Assembly (NCBI RefSeq): GCF_035222375.1
Contig: NW_026946363.1
Span: forward strand, 6,696,001-6,760,000
Length of the DNA: 64,000 nt
Source of the DNA: Podospora pseudocomata
Lineage: Eukaryota > Ascomycota > Sordariomycetes > Sordariales > Podosporaceae
Direction of reading: 5' to 3'
The notes under the pieces were generated by a model. It ran no database searches. It was given only the letters and a program-made list of their open reading frames with translations, and had not been told where the DNA came from. Positions 22,415 to 32,411 of the stretch are shown in pieces; within the stretch, counting starts at the first letter, position 1; the number at the start of each line of letters is the position of its first letter. The translations under genes and the position numbers were made by a program.

Positions 22415-23140
22415 TTCTTTCGTTTAATGCTGAAGAGAGATGTGAGAAGAAAGGAGTGAGGTGTTTGTGTCTATTCATTGTGCTCTGTTGAAGTAATCGG
22501 ACAATGGTTTACATACATTGATCTCATTACTGCAAGCATCAACAAAGTGTAGTTATGTTGGACCTCTACAAGGCTGTTGATCATACACAAAGTCATCTTG
22601 CCTAGTTCCGTATGACAGGCTGAACCAGGCTTCGGCCCTAGCAGATGTCAGCTTGTGGTTGAAGACTATAGTCCTCTCTAACTGCGCCACGTCTCAAGAG
22701 AGGATGTTCATTGCTTTTCTACCCCGTATTGAAAGAATGGATCCAGGAGGAAGCTGGGACGACGTCATGGAAGAGGCTTCCTGAAGCTTTGGGATCTGGC
22801 TCGGTGAGAATGCTGGGATGAAAGCTGGTATTCGATCACACAAAATGCGGGGTCTGCTTAGCTGGTGCATAAAACTGTGCCACGCAAACCGTTTTTCTCT
22901 TTTTTGCTTTCCTTTACGCTCTGCCGATGGCCCTATTATTTGATTCTCGCCGTCGGCCTTTTCTTTTGAAGCCAACGGAGACTTTATGAGAACCTATTTC
23001 ATTGCCGATTTCGCAATATCCTTCCTTTCCAACTCACCGCAGACATCTCAAAGGAATTGACCGAACGAACTTTAGCTCACCAACCTTTCAACCAACAAAT
23101 GTCCATCTTCCAGTCCATCAACAACAAAGCATCACCAACC
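22415..23140. other. Intergenic
   Basis: Divergent upstream region of the peptidase gene and the gene at 23141. A weak tRNA-like stretch was considered and rejected. CT-rich leader sequence at 23060-23140 precedes the next start. Confidence 0.4.
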
Positions 23141-23827
23141 ATGTCTTCCCCAACCACCACTCCCCCCTCCCCTCCCCCCAAAGTCCACATTAAAATCACC
23201 CTCACGCCCCCAACCCACTCCTTCACCACCTGCTCCCTACCCCCCCTCCTAACCCTCACCATAACCTCCACCGCCCCTCACCCCATCACCCTCTTCACCT
23301 TCAACCACCCCTTATCCCTCCCCTCCGCCCTCACCAACCGCACAATCACAATCCACGCCCTCCCCTCCCGCCAAAAAGTCGAAACTTGCTCCCTCCGCGT
23401 CAACCGCCCCGCGATCACGCGCATCAGGGGCGATGCAGACGAGGCATTCTACCTGACTCTGTACCCCGACACACCGGTTGAGTTGTCAACCCCGTTTGGG
23501 AGAGGTGGTGGTGTGAATAAGGTGCGGCCTGTGCCCAAGGCTGTGGCGGAGAAAGGGTGGGAGGTGGATGATGAGGGGAGGGAGAGGAAGGTGAGGAGGT
23601 CGGTGCAGCCTACGGGGGTGGATGGGTTGGAGCCGGGGGTAGAGTATGAGGTTGGGTTAGATAGGGAGAGTTTGGAGGGGATGTGGTGGGCTGGCGTGGA
23701 AAAGGGGGAGGTTTTGGTTGAGGAGAGGACGGGGAAGGGGAGGTATATGCAGGATTATGGTGGGTGGGTTAGGGGGGGTGGGGTTGAGTGGGTTGTTGAG
23801 GAGGGGGTGGTCAAGGTTGAGGAGTAG
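23141..23827 (+). CDS. Hypothetical fungal protein
   Basis: 228 residues from the ATG at 23141, chosen for its CACCATG context; an in-frame ATG at 23099 would add 14 residues. The first half is beta-rich (KVHIKITLTPPTHSFTTCSL; SLPSALTNRTITIHALPSR), consistent with an immunoglobulin- or arrestin-like sandwich. The second half contains repeated Gly/Trp/Val/Glu (MWWAGVEKGEVLVEERTGKG; DYGGWVRGGGVEW). The coding strand switches from C-rich to G-rich near 23460. No named family is recognised. Confidence 0.6.
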   Translation: MSSPTTTPPSPPPKVHIKITLTPPTHSFTTCSLPPLLTLTITSTAPHPITLFTFNHPLSLPSALTNRTITIHALPSRQKVETCSLRVNRPAITRIRGDADEAFYLTLYPDTPVELSTPFGRGGGVNKVRPVPKAVAEKGWEVDDEGRERKVRRSVQPTGVDGLEPGVEYEVGLDRESLEGMWWAGVEKGEVLVEERTGKGRYMQDYGGWVRGGGVEWVVEEGVVKVEE

Positions 23828-24911
23828 AGCGATTTGTGGGCAGGGCGGTTATGGTAGGGTACCTGGTAGCTATCTAGTATTTACCTACTTAACTAATTGT
23901 TCTGCCACAAGAACCCCGTAACATGCTCTTTGGTAGGAGATGCCTTCATTGCCTAATGCTGCTAGGATCAATATACCTACCTACCTACGGTACTGTGTTG
24001 GTAGATTCCTGGCCCAAATTGAATTAAAATTGGATGGCATGAACAGCAATTTGGCCATCTTGAACGAGCAGTTCAAAGGGACGAGTGAGTTCCGAGTAGC
24101 GATGAAGATATGGCGACATCGGGGATCGGGTCTGAGCTGGTACAGATGCTTCGATAAGTCTGTCAAGCTCTCCACCTAGGTTTTGGTCCGTTGAAGGTCA
24201 GGGGAGGCTGAAAGCGAGAATTAGTACGGCTTTTTTCCAACATGACGTTCATGAAAGCGACCTACCAGAAGTCGTGGAAGCGAGCTCCTAACAAACAATG
24301 CAGACTGGGTCCAAGATTCTGAATAGGTTTGACGATGTCGTGAGAGATGTGGGGAGAAAGAGTCTCGGTGAGCTCAAGCAGGCTCTTTATACGTCCCTGT
24401 CAACCTACCAGATTCTCAGACATGTGGCCATCAAATGTCGGAATGACAATTCTACAATCGAAACTGCTGTGACCTGCAGTCCCCACTGCACATGACAAAC
24501 AAAGGTTCCGACGTGGTCGAACGGCGATGTAGCTAAAGAACATGAAAAAGGTGGTAACCCACGTAAGCAACACTGTGGCCGGCTTTCAAGCTTGGTAACA
24601 ATGGACTCATGGGGTTTGTTGGACGAACATGATGATATCCAGTATGGATCCCTGTCGGGCATGCCCAGAAGTTTCGCGTGAACTGACCAAGAATTGATGG
24701 GATGCCTTCATGTTGGCACCGGGCAATTGTTTTGGCCCAAGATTTGACTGACAGCAATGAAACACTGAAGTATGTGCAAATGTGAAATACAAATGACTTC
24801 CCAAAATCAACAGGACTTTTGTCTTGTCCAAGACCCTTGCCATCCCATCGGCATCCAAGCACATGTACCGTATATTTGCAGACTTCACATCATGCCGTCA
24901 TCCACGCACAA
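23828..24911. other. Intergenic
   Basis: Short frames at 23940-24179 and 24298-24495 have protein-like composition but no recognisable motif and no shared splice logic. They may be gene debris. Nothing else is supported. Confidence 0.35.
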
Positions 24912-25373
24912 TCAGCCTTCACAAAACCCTTTTCTGCACCCTTCACATAGGTGATTCTTGTGAGGCAGCGTTTTTTTCGGTTCCCTTGAGCTTCGCATTT
25001 CCATGCTGATCCCGGCCCATTTTTTGAGTCGATAACAGACTCGGTCAATGTAGGCAGACTCATCCAACTCCAAACTGCCAAATTTCTTGCATCGATCGCA
25101 TCGCTGGTTGAAAATAGTGGCATGATATCCGTTGTTTTCGTAGCCCCGGATCAGAATGGTGACCTTTCCGCTCCTCCAGCCAGCCTTGGAACATTGAGAA
25201 TTTTCACAGGTGAAGTTGGCCATCACAAAGGTGGAGTATTTTTTGGTAAAATTGCTGAGGATTTCACGTCTCCCTCGTTTGAAGTATGGTCTTGGCTCGA
25301 GAATGTTGTTTAAGTTGCCAATGACAGCATTGTGAAGGTGGGGGAATGTCTGCTCGGGGTGGTTGGCGCTCAT
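24912..25373 (-). CDS. 3CxxC-type zinc-finger protein
   Basis: 153 residues from the ATG at 25373. The upstream in-frame extension to 25637 lacks family features. Core motifs of the 3CxxC zinc-binding domain are present in order: ANFTCENSQC, GWRSGKVTILIRGYENNGYHA, FNQRCDRCKKFGSLELDES, YRLKKWAG and HLCEGCRKGFCEG. That gives four CxxC-like pairs with the expected spacing. The family is widespread in fungi, and animal relatives are receptor-transporting proteins; its fungal role is unknown. The protein ends at the last zinc knuckle, as expected. Confidence 0.75.
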   Translation of the reverse strand: MSANHPEQTFPHLHNAVIGNLNNILEPRPYFKRGRREILSNFTKKYSTFVMANFTCENSQCSKAGWRSGKVTILIRGYENNGYHATIFNQRCDRCKKFGSLELDESAYIDRVCYRLKKWAGISMEMRSSREPKKTLPHKNHLCEGCRKGFCEG

Positions 25374-26035
25374 GGTCGAGTCGAAACGGGAGGTGTATGG
25401 ACTGGTAGAGACGTTGCATTCAGTGATCAGTGGAGATGAAAAGAGAAGAAAGAAATCTGATGGCGTCTCCTCCATTTCTGTTAGACTTAATATATGGACA
25501 ATATCGATGACATCGAGTCTTTCAGAAGCACCTCGATAGGTACCTAGGCAGATGCTGCCATCAATGAGCAAACGGCTGGTGGCAGAGCACACCTTGCCCT
25601 GCGTTTGCAAAATTCGATTCGCCCAATGAGATAACAAATTTCACTGTAGGCCTCGATGCATTTCTTCACTGCACTTGCCCATAGCTATTGCTCGACCTCT
25701 GTTTGTTGCCAACCTGCTTAGCGCACCATCATTGGTGAAGCAGCTTGCTCTGTGGTCTCTGGCCACCCAAGACGCTTGATCTGCCGAACCCAGGTGCTTG
25801 GAATGTGACGCAAGGAAGGACATCAGCCAGTCCATCTTGTCACACAAGTCCGCCTCACGGTAGGCCTCAGCAAATACTATACCTCAATTGCATCCATGAT
25901 TTCGGGTCACGTCTGGCCATGGCCATGATTGTTAAAGGCGCTGGGGGGTTGTTTTTTCCAAGGAAGACCGCCAACTTCTTTGTTTGAACAACAACCCAAC
26001 TCTTCACACCGCCTTTTGTTGTAACTTCAGACGGA
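25374..26035. other. Intergenic (divergent promoters)
   Basis: Separates the leftward 3CxxC gene from the rightward methyltransferase gene. No feature is recognised. Confidence 0.4.
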
Positions 26036-27245
26036 ATGGACAGAGTTGCAAACTGGGAACATGGCGCCTTGACCGCAGCTAATTCTGGAGAAACACACAT
26101 CCTTTCAACCACCATAGGGGGCACTGCGCCGGACTACAAGAGCGTCATTGTCCCGTACCTACGAGAGAGAGTCCCAGAGTTCCGAAGGCTTGATCGTCTT
26201 CGCCAGCAGGTATGTCATTTTTGTATATTTCTCTCTATCTATATATACAACTCTATCTACCTCAAGACATGATTGACTTACACTGTTCATACAGGGTTGG
26301 GAGAACCCAGCTGGGGACAGATTCTTCCAGGCCCAACGCTCCAATGCCGACAACATCGACGACCAACAGTCCTCTCAGTTTCACTTTGGCCTCATGCAGA
26401 GAATCGCCGCCGAGCTTCACAATGCCGCAGATGGTTGCTTCACTACAGTTACCAAGCCTGGTGCGATTCTGGATGTCTGTGCCGCACCAGGTGGCTTTCT
26501 TGCCGCTGCCATGGCCCTAAACGACCCCGACCTTCGAGTACGAGCTTGTACCCTTCCTTTCTCGCAGGGCGGTTACAAGGTTTTGTTGCCTCACGAGAAT
26601 AATGATGCCATCGACATCAACTACTGTGACGTCACAATGCTAGCAGAAGATTTTGGCGTGAAGATTGAAGAGATTCCCGCTTCGCACCCTGATCACAACA
26701 AGTTCATGCCTCGCCAGTTCACCATCGACGAGCAATACGATATCGCAATCTGTGACGGGCACGTCCTCCGCACCCAAGAGAGAGCAAGCTACCGAGAGAA
26801 GCGGGAGTCAATCAGGCTGCAAAACGGTTCTTTTGTGTTGGCCTTGGAGCATTTGCGTCCAGGAGGAACATTCATCGCATTGTTACACAAGATCGAGATG
26901 TGGAGGATCGCCTGCTTGTTGCAAACAATGTCCAGGTTCTCTGACGTTCGTGTGTACAAGCCAAAGTGTGGCCACGCGAAAAGGTCTTCGTTTTACATGA
27001 TTGCAAAAGATGTTCAAAGTCACTCGAGCGAAGCCAAGGAGGCAATCAAGACGTGGAAGAATATCTGGTATGTGGCTACTTTTGGAACCGATCAAGAGGT
27101 GTATCAGGCTATCAGGGACAGTGGTCCATCTGCTGAAGAACTGCTGGCCGACTTTGGTCCTCAACTCATTACACTGGGGCGTCCGGTTTGGTTGACTCAA
27201 GCCAACGCTCTGGCAAAGGCACCATTCATCAAGAAGCGGAAATAA
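26036..27245 (+). CDS. FtsJ/RrmJ-like SAM-dependent methyltransferase
   Basis: Exons 26036-26209 and 26295-27245 give 374 residues; the intron is 85 nt. SAM motif I is clear at about residues 116-125 (ILDVCAAPGGFLAA), preceded by the helical FHFGLMQRIAAEL. A later AICDGHVLRTQERASYREKR segment holds an Asp in the expected motif IV area. LALEHLRPGGTFIALLHKIEMW is the conserved strand and helix after it. VYKPKCGHAKRSSFYMIAKD fits the last core motif of this fold (K-D-K-E tetrad logic, with Lys at the end). RNA 2'-O-methylation is the usual FtsJ activity, but many fungal relatives are uncharacterised, so the substrate is open. It ends 68 nt before the convergent gentisate dioxygenase gene. Confidence 0.8.
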
Positions 27246-27312
27246 GGGGGCTTTGTATGCGGTTGGATATTAGAGTACGTACATGATTGCTATGTTTGGC
27301 TAAGATATGACA

Positions 27313-28323
27313 CTACTTCAGCTCTTGTCTCTTGTACAATCCCAAAGACTCAACCATCGGTCTGTCATTAACAGCAAACAGATACGCACTCCCGCACTCT
27401 TGCGTGCAAGTATGAGAGATTGTGCTCCACGCCGGAACAGCAAAAGTGTCCTTGCCCTTCCACTGAACCCTCTCCTCCTTTCCCTCTGGCGATACAATAG
27501 TCGAGTACCCCTCTCCTTCATACACATGATATACAAATGACACCGTCTCCCTCACCTTCTTGGTGGTGGCCCCGGCGTTGATTCTCTCCGCCTGCCCAGA
27601 AATAGTCTTGGACAGGTGCTTCCCATGCTCCCCGGACTTGTAGTCATACCGCGCATAAGTTTCAGTCTCCTTATTCTCATCCAACACAGCTTGCACCGGA
27701 GCCCAGGGGAGCTTCCAGTTGCTGTTGTCGGACAGCTCACTGGGATATCTAGCCTCCTCGTAGTTCTCGGCAGAGTTCACAGGGAGGAAGCGGTACACGG
27801 GCAAGTCCAGCCCGTCCAACCACACTATCGGCCCATCACCTTTACTGCCGTGGTCATGCCAGTGCCAAGACGGGGTGAGAATAACATCTCCACGCTCCAT
27901 CATCAGCTTCTGCCCCTCCACCGCGGTAAAACCGCGAGATCCCTCGACGATGAACCTCAGAGCAAAGGCCACGTGCCTGTGAGCAGGGGCGGTTTCTCCT
28001 GGCAGGATGAGCTGAAGACCGGCGTAGATGGTGTCGGTGGTGTAGGGTGCCTGCATGGCAGGGTTTACCAGCATGAGCACACGACGCTCTGCCTCCTCTG
28101 CTGAAACGACAATCCCGCTCTGCATGAGCACGGGTCGGAGGTCTTCGTAGGGCCAGGCGGTGACCACCGAGCTGGGGTTTGGCTTCGGTGGAACCATCTT
28201 GTTGAGGACGGTCCAGAGGGGCTCGACATTCTTGGAGGCGATGTCGGTGTAGAACTGGTCTTCTGTTGAGAGTGTTGAGAGGGTTGAGCTCTTGGCTCCG
28301 GAAACATTGGCGCGGTTTGCCAT
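27313..28323 (-). CDS. Gentisate 1,2-dioxygenase
   Basis: 336 residues from the ATG at 28323; the in-frame ATG at 28437 adds an unlikely His/Thr-rich leader. This is a bicupin. The first cupin has PAHRHVAFALRFIVEG (His115, His117) and GDVILTPSWHWHDHG (His154, 156, 158), which supply the Fe(II) ligands. The C-terminal cupin is degenerate (GKDTFAVPAWSTISHTC). The enzyme opens gentisate (2,5-dihydroxybenzoate) between C1 and C2 to maleylpyruvate. No peroxisomal or secretion signal is seen, so it is presumably cytosolic. It shares a 343-nt divergent promoter with the GFA-domain gene. No maleylpyruvate isomerase or fumarylpyruvate hydrolase is found in this window; these would be needed to finish the pathway. 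Confidence 0.85.
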   Translation of the reverse strand: MANRANVSGAKSSTLSTLSTEDQFYTDIASKNVEPLWTVLNKMVPPKPNPSSVVTAWPYEDLRPVLMQSGIVVSAEEAERRVLMLVNPAMQAPYTTDTIYAGLQLILPGETAPAHRHVAFALRFIVEGSRGFTAVEGQKLMMERGDVILTPSWHWHDHGSKGDGPIVWLDGLDLPVYRFLPVNSAENYEEARYPSELSDNSNWKLPWAPVQAVLDENKETETYARYDYKSGEHGKHLSKTISGQAERINAGATTKKVRETVSFVYHVYEGEGYSTIVSPEGKEERVQWKGKDTFAVPAWSTISHTCTQECGSAYLFAVNDRPMVESLGLYKRQELK

Positions 28324-28666
28324 TGTAAATTGGGTCTTGTTTGGTTGTGTCTTGAGTTGGTGATGATGGTGGGTTGTCGTCGTGAATGGATATCGCTTCA
28401 ACATGTATTGATCATGGCCTCGCACTATTCTCCTCATATGATCGGCACCGCTATTTGTCCCATGACCGGAAGTTGTTTGCCGTGTGTAGATGGGAGATGG
28501 GGTTGGAAGCCGCCCAAAATCCGCACACTGTTAACCCGAACCCGGAATGAGGGTCATGTCCACCAAGACACAGAAGAGAAGTAAAGTTCGTTTTGTTTCT
28601 CGAATTCAACGCCGTTTTACTGTTGATGCCATTCATCATTTTGAGTTGCCACTGTTGTCGGTAACA
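28324..28666. promoter_or_regulatory. Divergent promoter, gentisate dioxygenase / GFA gene
   Basis: 343 nt between two head-to-head cluster genes. Contains TCCGCACA at 28520-28527, an element repeated in two other promoters of the cluster (30520, 40818). CCCGAACCCGG follows at 28534-28544. Confidence 0.45.
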
Positions 28667-29206
28667 ATGGCTGAAGCTGTGAAAGGATCTTGCCTCTGTG
28701 AAGGCGTCAAATTCACCGTCCAGGGAACCCCTGACGCCATCTTTATCTGCTACTGCTCACACTGCAAGAAGAATGCCGGTGCTCCAGGGCAAATCGCAAG
28801 TTTGAAATCCCCCAGTGACTTTCAAGATCTCATACTAACGATCTCTCAGTCAGCCAAGTTCAAGTGCGAAAATGTGCACGTCTTGGAAGGAAGCGAGCAT
28901 ATCAATACATGGATTCTGAAAGACAACCTCAGTGGCTGTGAGAAACACAAGAAGTTCTGTTCTCGGTGCGGTTGCACATTGTGGACAATTCCTATGAAGC
29001 ACTCTGGTAGCCATTGGATCGTTCGGACAGCTCTGTTGGAGAATGGGTAAGTAATATCCCGCTGCTATGGCAAGAAGGGTTCAGCTGACAGTACTGCTCT
29101 CTCCAGGTTCGACAAGTTCCCGTACAAGGCCGAGTTCTTCGCCTCCAGAAAGATGCCAGTTGCGGCAGCTGTGGTCAAGTCGTTCGACACAATGCCAGAT
29201 GCTTAA
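28667..29206 (+). CDS. GFA-domain protein (glutathione-dependent formaldehyde-activating family)
   Basis: Exons 28667-28795, 28850-29046 and 29107-29206 give 141 residues. The family's zinc ligands are present: GSCLCEGVKF, CYCSHCKKNAG and KKFCSRCGCTLWTIP. The first intron is 54 nt, a multiple of three without a stop, and uses a GC donor (GCAAGT) with an ACTAAC branch site and CTCAG acceptor. Read unspliced it would add 18 residues inside the zinc domain, which relatives lack. The second intron has GTAAGT. GFA proteins bind S-hydroxymethyl-glutathione-like adducts or act as small zinc enzymes. In this cluster a role with a glutathione conjugate or a ring-cleavage aldehyde is conceivable, but only inferred. 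Confidence 0.8.
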
Positions 29207-29359
29207 TTGGCTTTCAATATATCTTTGCCATCGTGTCCGCTTTACGCTACGCTGTGATGTGGTGGTATGTGTTTGGTTCTATCTTCGTATCCAGCTTGCC
29301 CAACTGTTCACTCATACTTGTCTTTAAAAGTGAAGTTGAAATAACAAAGGAAAAGCAAA

Positions 29360-30265
29360 CCACGATCGGTAGGAATCTTGGCAATGTAGCCAAAAAGAGT
29401 TGGTCTGGCAATCCTGATACATTTTGGTACAAGGCGGTTGCAACCTGATTAGTCACTGAGATCATTTTGCAGACAGGCATCAAAACTCACTTCAAAGGCA
29501 ATGGTGGGATGGGACCACTAGAGTTGCCGAATCAAACTATGGTCCCTTTCCTCTTGACAACGGCCAAACTGCCCTCCCATGTGTCCTTTCCAACAGAGTC
29601 ATAGACACATCGACGCCTCTCCCACCAGGAATGTCCATCACTGTCTTGACCCCGTCCTTGCCCTCCTCGCTCCTGTAGTCAATGACATGGTCCGCACCGA
29701 GGCTCTTGACCAATTCAACCTTCTCTGGGCCACCAGCTGTACCAATGACCTTGGCACCGACGTGCTTGAGCAGTTGCGTCATCAAAAACCCAGCACCGCC
29801 TGCCGCCGCATGAAGCAAAACCCAGTCACCAGGCTGGACTGTGTAGGTCTCCCTGGCGAGAGCCAGCACTGTCAGACCACTCATGAAGCTGGCAGTGGCA
29901 TCTTCGTAAGACACGGTATCTGGAAGCTTGAGGGTCTTGGCTGCTGGAACCGCAGAGTACTCAGCATAACCAGCATTGGCGAGCCAAATGACTCTGTCGC
30001 CGACCTTGAGGTTGAACTCCTCCGTCTTCGGCCCGAGCGCCACAACTGTGCCGGCTGCTTCTCTGCCCAGGACCTCAGGCTTTGGTGATGGGTAGAGACC
30101 GGTGCGGAAGTATGTGTCGGTATAGCTGATGCCGGAAATCTCGTTCTTCACGAGGACCTGGCCTTCGGTTGGCTGTGGGACAGCCCAGTCGGACTTGAAC
30201 TGGAGAACCTCGGGGCCACCAATCTCCTCAACCACCACGGCTCTCTGAGTTGCTGGGATAGACAT
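29360..30265 (-). pseudogene. Quinone oxidoreductase (zeta-crystallin-type MDR) pseudogene
   Basis: From the ATG at 30265 about 230 residues of a normal NADPH:quinone reductase are intact. These include RTGLYPSPKPEVLGREAAG, VGDRVIWLANAGYAEYSAVP and the nucleotide-binding AGGAGFLMTQLLKHVGAKVIGTAGG. After GGRGVDV (about 29615) the similarity continues one frame over (VYDSVGKDTWEGSLAVVKRKGTIV), meets a TGA, and resumes (FGNSSGPIPPL). The expected C-terminal part follows after an intron-like gap (RLVPKCIRIARPTLFGYIAK, to about 29364). So there is at least one frameshift and one nonsense codon. The apparent stop at 29537 is out of the original frame. It faces the dienelactone hydrolase gene across a shared promoter. 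Confidence 0.7.
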
Positions 30266-30710
30266 TGTGTTGGTTTGTGATGTCGCTAAACAAGTGGAGC
30301 GAGATAGAAAATTCAAGTGAGACTCAGTTGAAGATCTGAAGTGAAGACACAAAATCCAGTCAGAGTATTCGGTAGGAGCATGACCACAACGAACACGTCG
30401 AATTGTTTCCACCGGATTTCATCCCTCCCCGGACAGATAGCGGCATGCAGCGTCCACTTTCCCGAGTGGAGTTGCACGGATCTGGGGCGGAGGTAGAGCG
30501 GAAGCGGTCCATTTGCGGGTCCGCACATGTCCGACTTCGCCGGGACTTTGCGATAACACGATGCCGTCTTCCACTGTGGAAACACGATAAGGTAAGCAGC
30601 ACAGGTGTAACTTTGTGAATCCACCCTTTCGTTCGACGTACGACTGCCAGTTTTGCAAACACCACCAAAAAATCATCCTACCTAGCAAATATTCTTTCCC
30701 AACCGTCACC
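30266..30710. promoter_or_regulatory. Divergent promoter, quinone oxidoreductase / dienelactone hydrolase
   Basis: 445 nt. Contains TGCGGGTCCGCA at 30514-30525, a CGG-N2-CCG inverted pair of the kind bound by Zn2Cys6 dimers, overlapping TCCGCACA at 30520-30527. Further CGG triplets lie at 30488-30506 and CCGAC at 30531. Confidence 0.45.
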
Positions 30711-31498
30711 ATGAGCGAATGCTGTTTGAAGGGGTTTAAGTGGGACGGCGAGCCGCAGGGCAAAGAGGTTGAGGTGAGCGGCCAGACATGCTATGTCACT
30801 GGTTCCAACCCGGATGTAGGCATCATCGTGATTCACGATCTGTATGGCTGGACCTTTGGCAACACAAGGTTGCTCGCCGACAGCTATGCCGCAGAGGTTG
30901 GGGTGACCGTCTATGTCCCCGACTTGTGAGTCTATTCTCCGCAGCATCTTTGAGCTCCTGTCGCTGACAATCTCGCAGCTTTGGTGGTGTTGTTCTGTCC
31001 GCAGATCTGCTCAACAACCCGGCAGAGTGGGGCAAGCTTGATCTCCCAAACTTCATGGAGAGGAACAACAAGGCCGTCCGCGGACCAGAGATGGTTTCTT
31101 TCGCGAAGCACCTCCGCACTCAGCACGGCAAGCTTGGTGCCATTGGCTATTGCTATGGTGGCTGGGCTGCTTTCCAGCTTGGTCTCAAGTCGGATGCTCC
31201 GCTCGTCGACTGCATCGCTGCGGCTCACCCAACTTTCCTGACGAAGGAGGAGATTTCCAATGTTGGCGTACCAGTGCAGATCATGGCCCCCGAAATTGAT
31301 CCTCAGTTCACCGAAGAGCTCAAGACTTACGCTGTGACTGAGATCCCCAAGTTGGGTGTGCCATTTGACTATCAGTATTTCCCTGGCCTGAGCCACGGTT
31401 TCTCCATCAGGGGTAACCGAGAAAACCCTGCTGAGGTGAAGGGTCTCGAGAGGGCGCAGAGAGTGGCGGTGACGTGGTTCAAGGAGTGGCTTGTGTAG
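30711..31498 (+). CDS. Dienelactone hydrolase family protein
   Basis: Exons 30711-30925 and 30979-31498 give 244 residues; the intron is 53 nt with donor GTGAGT. This alpha/beta-hydrolase has the DLH catalytic triad in place: Cys in GAIGYCYGGWAAFQLG, Asp in IMAPEIDPQF and His in FPGLSHGFSIRGN. IVIHDLYGWTFGNTR is the conserved N-terminal strand and loop. The length fits fungal DLH proteins. The enzyme type hydrolyses cyclic enol-lactones formed in catechol and related ring-cleavage routes; some fungal members act on other esters. Position in the cluster supports a role in aromatic degradation. Confidence 0.85.
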
Positions 31499-32411
31499 GC
31501 ATGAAGCAAACAGTCTTGATAGCAACAATACACCTACCCAACCATCCTTCCAACACAAGTTATCATGTCTGATACTTGAAGTATTCTGATGGAAATCCCG
31601 TTTTACCTGGTTGCCCTGAGCTTGAAAGCCAGTCTCTACGATAGAAAGTGGAATATTGCCTCAGCCCCCAGACACTGAGGGAACATCTGTGAGAGCATTG
31701 GCAAAGTCGTCAATTTGCAGCTGCTCAGCATTGATGGCTCATGTAATGAGGCAACAAGAGCTGCTGGCCTATAAGTTACAAATAGTTCACTGTGAGATGA
31801 TTTGAACATTGTGAAGAAGAAGGTTTTTCTCTTGACGTGCTTAAAGCCCGCTCTAGAGTCTCTGAGTGGTGCTGTTGACCATGCTTGAACGTTACCATGC
31901 AAAGCAACACAGCAGCAGGACAATCAAGATGTCACATAGCACCATGGACCTTGCTAACATGTCACATGGCCGTAAGCAACAACAAGCAACAGTCCGGTGG
32001 TCTCACTCCAAGGCGGCATACCTGGTTCCGCACCATCACCGCCTGCTTTGAGCCGTGGCAAACCGTGCGGAGATAGCATACAGGGCAGATTAGAAGCTTG
32101 GCATGCATTAGTATGCGTGGTACGTACCTTATCATGACCTTCTAGAACAAGCACGATGTGGTCACTCATCTCACCGCAACAACCCTTCCGGGAAAGGCCG
32201 GCTCCTTGTTATTCAAGGTTTCATCATGTATTGGTAGCCGATATCTTGATAGCAGAGTGCAGATCTCCCTTATCTACTGCTCAGTCCAGCGATTGCTTGC
32301 GGTTGTCTAGCCTGTGTGTTCCATGTTGATACCTACCTATCCAATCCACAGAATATCCCACAGAACATCTCACAGAATATTTGACAAAAGTAACCACATA
32401 CCATATCCACA
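31499..32411. other. Intergenic
   Basis: 913 nt between two rightward genes. A run of imperfect CACAGAATATC/ACAGAACATC units lies at 32346-32380, just before the DUF1338 gene. No coding feature is supported. Confidence 0.4.

Noticed and set aside
22621-22700. Reverse-strand stretch resembling a tRNA D-arm and anticodon arm (GGCGCAGTTAGAGAG...)
   Set aside because: No proper T-arm (GGTTCGANNCC) and no pairing acceptor stem could be found at the right distance.
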